Shown here: positions 7,329 through 11,523 of the stretch, piece after piece | Layout of the letters: each line of letters starts with the position of its first letter | Numbering within the stretch: position 1 is the first letter of the stretch | Program-made: the position numbers and the translations under genes | Origin: an uncultured Bacteroidales bacterium | Lineage (GTDB): Bacteria > Bacteroidota > Bacteroidia > Bacteroidales > F082 | Assembly (NCBI GenBank): GCA_937896505.1 | Contig: CALBNP010000123.1 | Span: 1-11,523 of the forward strand | Length of the DNA: 11,523 nt | Direction: 5' to 3' | The notes under the pieces: generated by a model | Databases searched by the model: none | Told to the model about the DNA's origin: nothing | What the model saw: only the letters and a program-made list of their open reading frames with translations

Positions 7329-7813
7329 ACAAGGCACATTTCGCAGCAGGCTGTTTTTGGGGTGTGGAATATTATTTCAAGCGCCTGAACGGAGTTTTGA
7401 AGACCACCGTCGGTTTCATGGGTGGCTCGGTCGCAAACCCTAGTTACAAACTCGTCAAGACTGGCACGACCGGTCATTTGGAAACCATCGAAGTGGAATA
7501 CGATTCCTCAATAGTGAGTTACGAAGATTTGGTAAGATATTTCTTTGAAATCCACGACTTTGAGCAGACCGATGGTCAGGGCATTGACATTGGAAGCCAG
7601 TATCTTTCAGCGATTTTCTATACTTCAGAAGAAGAAAAGGCGACAGCTGAAAAAGTCATCGCCGAACTGACAAAGATGGGCTATCAAGTCGCAACGGAAA
7701 TACGCCGAACAGAGGCCTTCTACCCTGCCGAGGACTATCACCAGAATTATCTGGACTTGCGCAACGAAACGCCTGAATGTCATGTCTATAGAAGAATATT
7801 TGGGCATCGTTGA
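7325..7813 (+). CDS. msrA: Peptide methionine sulfoxide reductase MsrA
   Basis: MsrA reduces the S epimer of methionine sulfoxide, free or in proteins, back to methionine. The 162-residue single-domain protein shows the family hallmark GCFWG at 9-13 with catalytic C10. It also has the substrate-site residues expected from the family: E53 in GHLETIEVEYD, and D88 and Y93 in GQGIDIGSQY. EDYHQNYL (136-143) is another conserved segment. No signal peptide is visible, so it should be cytoplasmic, unlike the lipoprotein before it. The only other cysteine is C152 in PECHVYRR near the C-terminus, a candidate resolving residue regenerated by thioredoxin. There is no fused MsrB domain. Its start overlaps the upstream gene and its end overlaps the downstream gene by 32 bases, so it sits mid-operon. 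Confidence 0.95.
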   Translation: MNKAHFAAGCFWGVEYYFKRLNGVLKTTVGFMGGSVANPSYKLVKTGTTGHLETIEVEYDSSIVSYEDLVRYFFEIHDFEQTDGQGIDIGSQYLSAIFYTSEEEKATAEKVIAELTKMGYQVATEIRRTEAFYPAEDYHQNYLDLRNETPECHVYRRIFGHR

Positions 7814-8225
7814 GAAAGGCGACCTCGAAATCGAAGACAGATCTTCGATGATGGGCATGAGTTTCCCGCACAAGATTCTCATCAACGGGCAGCAGCTTTG
7901 CATCATGAAGAAAAAGGCGAAAATCTGCGGCATGCCTTGCGGAAAATACAAACTCACCATTCAAAGCATGTTCCCGTTCATCTCCGCCGAGGCCGAAATC
8001 GACATCAAGCAAGGCGAAAACAAGATAACCTTCACCGACAAGGAAACACTTTGGGACGTGCTTTTCACCATCGACTTGATTCTGATGGTCGTGCATTGGT
8101 TCGTTCATTTGCCTGATAATATCGATCTGATATACAAGATTGTGACCAATGGATATTTCATTCTTTGGCTTGTTTACGAATGGGCGATTAGGAAAAAATA
8201 TTTCAAGATAAGTAGGGTGAATTGA
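7782..8225 (+). CDS. Small membrane protein, beta-rich N-domain plus two TM helices
   Basis: This 147-residue protein of unknown function overlaps the 3' end of msrA by 32 bases in another frame. Residues about 28-84 alternate strand-like segments around ILINGQ, GMPCGKYKLTIQ and AEIDIKQGENKITF. That layout resembles small beta-sandwich modules such as PEGA-type domains; this is pattern-based inference. Two hydrophobic segments follow, about 90-109 (VLFTIDLILMVVHWFV) and 115-135 (IVTNGYFILWLVYEW), joined by a short loop, with a basic tail. A later start at M23, M24 or M26 (7848-7857) would remove the overlap, and neither start has a good Shine-Dalgarno. I kept 7782 because the intervening codons look coding. 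The position suggests co-expression with msrA, but nothing in the sequence gives a redox role. Confidence 0.7.
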   Translation: MSIEEYLGIVEKGDLEIEDRSSMMGMSFPHKILINGQQLCIMKKKAKICGMPCGKYKLTIQSMFPFISAEAEIDIKQGENKITFTDKETLWDVLFTIDLILMVVHWFVHLPDNIDLIYKIVTNGYFILWLVYEWAIRKKYFKISRVN

Positions 8226-8250
8226 TTTTTGTTGAAGAACTTTCCGATGA

Positions 8251-8305
8251 AATCAAAACAGTTTCATAAAAATTTGTTCGATTTCACCTTTTTACAGTTT
8301 TGATT
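8251..8305. repeat. Inverted repeat AATCAAAAC / GTTTTGATT
   Basis: Perfect 9-base arms at 8251-8259 and 8297-8305 are separated by 37 bases in the region between the membrane-protein gene and the Ntn-hydrolase gene. The right arm covers the candidate -33 TTTG (8299-8302) of the next promoter. It could be a pair of operator half-sites or a weak transcript hairpin. There is no T-run, so it is not a convincing terminator. Confidence 0.35.
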
Positions 8306-8326
8306 CAGATTTAATTGCTACATTTG
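8299..8326 (+). promoter_or_regulatory. Candidate promoter of the Ntn-hydrolase lipoprotein gene
   Basis: TACATTTG at 8319-8326 fits TAnnTTTG. TTTG at 8299-8302 may be the -33 element, but the 16-base spacer is shorter than usual. If used, the 5' untranslated leader would be about 135-140 bases, long compared with the other promoters here, leaving room for leader-based control. The rest of 8226-8469 holds no gene. Confidence 0.5.
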
Positions 8327-8407
8327 CCGCGTCAATAAAGAGATTTTGACTTGTTTAGATTTTCCGCACCCTAAGCCAGTTGAAATTCTTTGGATGGCAA
8401 AACCGTG

Positions 8408-8420
8408 CAGGACAGTCCTG
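8408..8420. promoter_or_regulatory. Perfect dyad CAGGAC-A-GTCCTG in the leader
   Basis: A 13-base palindrome with a single central base lies in the predicted untranslated leader, 49 bases before the ATG at 8470. One base further out pairs only as G-T and the next as T-A. A one-base loop cannot form as RNA, so a DNA-binding site or a shorter hairpin is more likely. It is GC-rich within AT-rich surroundings, which makes chance somewhat less likely. Confidence 0.4.
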
Positions 8421-8469
8421 TAAGTTAAAATAAGAAATCAAACACCCAAGTTGCGGAATTGTTTCAAAA

Positions 8470-9789
8470 ATGAAAAAAGCATCATTGTACTTGCTTGTAT
8501 TGCTGTTAGCTTTTGCAGCATCATGCAAGAAGAACAACGAAGATCCATCGAAGTTGAAAATAGTCGAATTACGTTCGGCTGGAAAACCTATCAGTAACCC
8601 GAACATTAACCCTTCCAACCTTAAGCCGGAAGGAGCTGAAGCAACGCTACGTTCACTGCGCTACGTTTCGCCACTTCCAATTTATTATATGGATTACACA
8701 GCAAAGGTGGATTGGACTCAGTTGATGAAGGATGACCCCAATAGCCGTTACCATTTGTTTGATAATGCGAGCGCGCACGCCGATTTAGACAACCTCCTTT
8801 ATAACAATCCACCACGCGAAGACATCATACCGACCCGACATGGGCTTTGCTCAGGATTTGTCTGCTTCAATCCTCAACATGAGTTGCTGTTTGGTCGCAA
8901 TTATGATGGCAACACAGGGCCGTTGCTTGTCGTTTTCAACCAAGATGTTAAACCTGGAGAACACAAAAGCGTTTTGATGACCGAGCTGTCGATGGCACAA
9001 ATGTCTTCCGGCTTATATGAAGAGTACAATTACGATCCTTGCCTGTTAGAAGCCGGGAAGAATATTGATGTACTGCTCAGGCAACCTTCCGCCGTCTTGG
9101 ACGGCATGAACGATGTGGGACTATGCCTGGCGGCTTACCAACTGCCTAATTTTGACGATGGCACCCCCGAAATCGGGCATAATGAGACCCCACGCCCTCA
9201 CGGAGTTGACCAAAACACTGGGAAAAGACAAATCATATCATCAGTATTACACCGCATGATTTTGACAAAATGCGACAGTGTGCAAGATGTTGTCGACTTT
9301 TTCAATTCATACGACTACACTTCCATGATCCCCGATCTGAATATCCACTGGTATGTGGCAGACGCTAAAAACGGTTGGAGAACATTGGAATTCTGGAAAG
9401 GCAGCCAAGGGCAAGATTCCTTATTTGTAATGGATGAAAATTACAGACGAGCATCCGCTTATTTGTCTGGCAGCATTGTCCCATACGAATACCGCTGCAT
9501 TGAGAACTTCTATTGCAACTTCGAGGCTTCCTCAACCTATAATTTAGACCATTGGCAACACGGGTATTCCACCAAAGCCCGCGCAATGAATCTGATGAGC
9601 CACTATGCACCAACCATGACGGAAGAAGAAGCTCTGCAATGCCTGCAATATGGCAGTTATGGTGTGGAAACTCCCGGCGAGGTAACCGATTGGTCTTGCG
9701 TTTACAATCCCAAAAAGAAGACCGTCATCTTCACTATGCGCAACGACATGTCAACGGTCTATTCCATCGACCTTAACAAAGACTTGTAA
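8470..9789 (+). CDS. Lipoprotein Ntn-hydrolase (choloylglycine hydrolase / acyltransferase-like)
   Basis: The 439-residue protein starts with a lipoprotein signal: MKK, a hydrophobic core, then FAASC with C19 as the lipidated cysteine. The following KKNNED is charged, as in many exported Bacteroidetes lipoproteins. The body resembles the Ntn-hydrolase group that includes bile-salt hydrolase, penicillin acylase and the C45 acyl-transferases. The candidate nucleophile is C127 in RHGLCSGFVCF. It is followed by LLFGRNYDG (139-147), equivalent to the family's FGRNxD, with R143 and D146, then LDGMNDVGLCLA (210-221, N214), HWYVADAKNGWRTLEF (293-308) and TDWSCVYNPKKKTVIFTMRND near the C-terminus. These act on C-N amide bonds, often of conjugated bile acids or acyl-amino compounds; the substrate here cannot be told. 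About 107 residues lie between C19 and C127, so autocleavage before C127 would free the catalytic part from the lipid anchor. It has its own promoter and terminator. Confidence 0.75.
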   Translation: MKKASLYLLVLLLAFAASCKKNNEDPSKLKIVELRSAGKPISNPNINPSNLKPEGAEATLRSLRYVSPLPIYYMDYTAKVDWTQLMKDDPNSRYHLFDNASAHADLDNLLYNNPPREDIIPTRHGLCSGFVCFNPQHELLFGRNYDGNTGPLLVVFNQDVKPGEHKSVLMTELSMAQMSSGLYEEYNYDPCLLEAGKNIDVLLRQPSAVLDGMNDVGLCLAAYQLPNFDDGTPEIGHNETPRPHGVDQNTGKRQIISSVLHRMILTKCDSVQDVVDFFNSYDYTSMIPDLNIHWYVADAKNGWRTLEFWKGSQGQDSLFVMDENYRRASAYLSGSIVPYEYRCIENFYCNFEASSTYNLDHWQHGYSTKARAMNLMSHYAPTMTEEEALQCLQYGSYGVETPGEVTDWSCVYNPKKKTVIFTMRNDMSTVYSIDLNKDL

Positions 9790-9826
9790 TAAAATCTTTT
9801 CTACATAAAGAAACAAAACCACGCTG

Positions 9827-9874
9827 AAAAAGGCTTCCTTTTTGACCACCTCGGTTGAAAGGATGCCTTTTTTT
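9827..9874 (+). terminator. Rho-independent terminator after the Ntn-hydrolase gene
   Basis: The left arm AAAAAGGC-T-TCCTTT (from 9827) pairs with the right arm AAAGGA-T-GCCTTTTT (9858-9872), with one T-T mismatch. A further ACC/GGT pairing lies in the loop. A run of seven T (9868-9874) ends the structure. It lies 38 bases after the TAA stop and upstream of the pckA promoter. The A-run at its 5' side could let it work in reverse too, but no gene converges on it. Confidence 0.88.
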
Positions 9875-9906
9875 GTTGGCAAATCATTTCCTTATCAAAA
9901 TTTCAC

Positions 9907-9914
9907 TATCTTTG
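9907..9914 (+). promoter_or_regulatory. Bacteroidetes-type -7 element of pckA
   Basis: TATCTTTG matches TAnnTTTG and is followed by GCAAAAC, much as at hsdR. It lies 59 bases before the pckA ATG. No clear TTTG occurs at the usual -33 distance; the nearest (9872-9875) is too far and lies in the terminator T-run. Confidence 0.6.
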
Positions 9915-9973
9915 CAAAACCAAATGGTGACTTATATCAATACGGATTTACATTAATATGAATTAAGAATAAT

Positions 9974-11523
9974 ATGGCAAAAAACATCGAAGAAATCAGA
10001 GAAGCGCTGGCCTCATACGGCATCACCGGCGTGAAAGAGATTTACTACAATCCAAGCTACGAGCAACTCTTCAAGGATGAAATGGATCCATCTTTGGATG
10101 GCTACGACAAAGGCGTGCTGACCGAACTCAATGTAGTCAACGTGATGACAGGCATCTACACTGGCCGTTCGCCTAAGGACAAATATATCGTCATGGACGA
10201 AAACTCGAAAGACACCGTTTGGTGGACTTCTGATGCCTACAAGAACGACAACCACCCTATGAGTCAGGAAGTTTGGGCCACCGTGAAAGGTATCGCAAAG
10301 AACGCCCTCTGCAACAAGAACCTCTATGTGGTCGATGCTTTCTGCGGCGCCAACAAGGACACACGCATGGCCGTCCGCTTCATCATGGAAGTGGCTTGGC
10401 AGGCTCATTTCGTTGAAAACATGTTCATCAAGCCAAGCGCTGAAGAACTGGCCAACTTCAAGCCGAACTTCACCGTTTACACAGCTTCGAAGGCTTCCGT
10501 CGAGAATTTCAAGGAACTCGGCCTCAACAGCAGCACATGCGTTGCCTTCAACGTGACAAGCCACGAACAGGTCATCCTGAACACATGGTACGGCGGCGAA
10601 ATGAAGAAAGGCATGTTCAGCATGATGAACTACTACCTGCCGCTGAAGGGCATCGCTTCCATGCACTGCTCCGCCAATACCGATATGGAAGGTAAGAACA
10701 CCGCTATCTTCTTCGGTCTGTCAGGCACGGGTAAGACTACCCTTTCGACCGACCCGAAGCGTCTCCTCATTGGTGACGATGAACACGGCTGGGACGACAA
10801 CGGCGTCTTCAATTTTGAAGGCGGCTGCTATGCCAAGGTCATCAACCTCGACAAGGAAAGTGAACCCGACATCTACAACGCCATCAAGCGCAACGCTTTG
10901 CTGGAAAATGTCACCGTCGATGCAGAAGGCAAGATTAACTTCGCCGACAAGAGCGTGACCGAGAACACCCGCGTCAGCTATCCTATCGACCACATCGAAA
11001 AGATTGTTCGTCCGGTTTCAGCTGGTCCTGATGCCAAGAACGTCATCTTCCTCAGTGCCGATGCTTTCGGCGTGTTGCCACCAGTCAGCATCCTGACTCC
11101 TGAACAGACCAAATATTACTTCCTCTCCGGCTTCACCGCCAAATTGGCTGGCACCGAGCGTGGTATCACCGAACCTACACCTACTTTCAGTGCATGCTTC
11201 GGTCAGGCATTCCTCGAACTCCACCCAACCAAATACGGTGAGGAACTTGTGAAGAAGATGGAAAAATCAGGCGCTAAGGCTTATCTCGTCAACACCGGTT
11301 GGAACGGTTCAGGCAAGCGCATCTCCATCCGCGACACCCGTGGCATCATCGACGCCATCCTCGACGGCAGCATCAACAAGGCCGAGACCAAGGTGATTCC
11401 TACCTTCAACTTCGAAGTGCCTACCGCATTGCCAGGCGTCGACCCGAAGATTCTCGACCCACGCGACACCTACGCCGACCCAAGCGTTTGGGAAGAAAAG
11501 GCAAAAGACCTCGCAGGCCGCTT
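9974..11523 (+). CDS. pckA: Phosphoenolpyruvate carboxykinase (ATP), 3' end outside window
   Basis: This enzyme interconverts oxaloacetate + ATP and phosphoenolpyruvate + CO2 + ADP in the cytoplasm. It serves gluconeogenesis or, in many anaerobic gut Bacteroidota, CO2 fixation toward succinate. The frame opens at ATG 9974 (MAKNIEEIRE) and is still open at the window end after 516 codons. Family members are about 535-540 residues, so about 20-25 are missing. Landmarks are GIYTGRSPKDK with R65, SMHCSAN with H231, the P-loop GLSGTGKTT (248-256, K254), LIGDDEHGW with D268 and D269, GTERGITEPTPTFSACFG, and NTGWNGSGKRISIRDTRG. Numbering agrees closely with the E. coli enzyme as I recall it, and all metal- and nucleotide-binding residues appear present. 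It follows a terminator and has its own promoter, so it is probably transcribed separately. Codon use suits a highly expressed core gene. Confidence 0.97.
   Translation, partial: MAKNIEEIREALASYGITGVKEIYYNPSYEQLFKDEMDPSLDGYDKGVLTELNVVNVMTGIYTGRSPKDKYIVMDENSKDTVWWTSDAYKNDNHPMSQEVWATVKGIAKNALCNKNLYVVDAFCGANKDTRMAVRFIMEVAWQAHFVENMFIKPSAEELANFKPNFTVYTASKASVENFKELGLNSSTCVAFNVTSHEQVILNTWYGGEMKKGMFSMMNYYLPLKGIASMHCSANTDMEGKNTAIFFGLSGTGKTTLSTDPKRLLIGDDEHGWDDNGVFNFEGGCYAKVINLDKESEPDIYNAIKRNALLENVTVDAEGKINFADKSVTENTRVSYPIDHIEKIVRPVSAGPDAKNVIFLSADAFGVLPPVSILTPEQTKYYFLSGFTAKLAGTERGITEPTPTFSACFGQAFLELHPTKYGEELVKKMEKSGAKAYLVNTGWNGSGKRISIRDTRGIIDAILDGSINKAETKVIPTFNFEVPTALPGVDPKILDPRDTYADPSVWEEKAKDLAGR

Noticed and set aside
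9924..9956. Ten-codon upstream frame in the pckA leader (ATG GTG ACT ... TAA)
   Set aside because: It starts close to the predicted transcription start, has no ribosome binding site, and shows no run of regulatory codons or attenuator hairpin, so chance is the better explanation.
10013..10666. 217-residue - strand frame opposite pckA
   Set aside because: It lies wholly opposite the highly conserved pckA sequence and has the His- and Val-rich look of a reverse-strand shadow.

Overview
The window looks like chromosomal DNA from a Bacteroidota (probably Bacteroidales) species. The evidence is four Bacteroidetes-type -7 elements of the form TAnnTTTG (TATCTTTG at 3380, 6659 and 9907; TACATTTG at 8319), mostly weak or absent Shine-Dalgarno sequences, two lipoproteins with short signal peptides, and the overall gene style. 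All real genes are on the + strand. No RNA genes, CRISPR array, transposase or intact mobile element were found.

Region 1 (1-3374) is an AT-rich accessory segment. It starts inside a very large protein (>945 residues visible, 5' end outside the window). Its residue patterns recall the C-terminal helical part of large STAND-like P-loop NTPases associated with defence. Next comes a short piece of debris: a second, decayed copy of the hsdR promoter and first codons (2863-2927), then an internally deleted rhuM-family gene (2979-3374).

Region 2 (3380-6608) is a full-length, intact-looking hsdR (type I restriction motor/nuclease subunit), markedly more GC-rich than region 1. Neither hsdM nor hsdS lies next to it inside the window, so it is an orphan here, or its partners lie upstream of position 1. 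Regions 1 and 2 together read as a rearranged defence locus.

Region 3 (6609-8225) is a compact three-gene unit with one visible promoter. It encodes a thioredoxin-fold lipoprotein with a Cys-Gly-Trp-Gly site, then msrA (peptide methionine sulfoxide reductase A) coupled by an ATGA overlap and a good Shine-Dalgarno, then a small membrane protein whose start lies inside msrA. The first two suggest a redox/repair role.

Region 4 (8226-9874) holds a lipoprotein of the choloylglycine hydrolase/acyltransferase-like Ntn-hydrolase type. It has its own promoter, two dyad sequences upstream and a strong rho-independent terminator downstream.

Region 5 (9907-11523) is pckA (ATP-dependent phosphoenolpyruvate carboxykinase), cut by the window end with about 20-25 residues missing. 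Regions 3-5 look like core genome.

The most interesting material is around 2841-3450: the duplicated hsdR leader, the rhuM relic and the orphan hsdR next to a large putative NTPase. I do not see a demonstrably new system, but this junction and the large protein deserve a second look.
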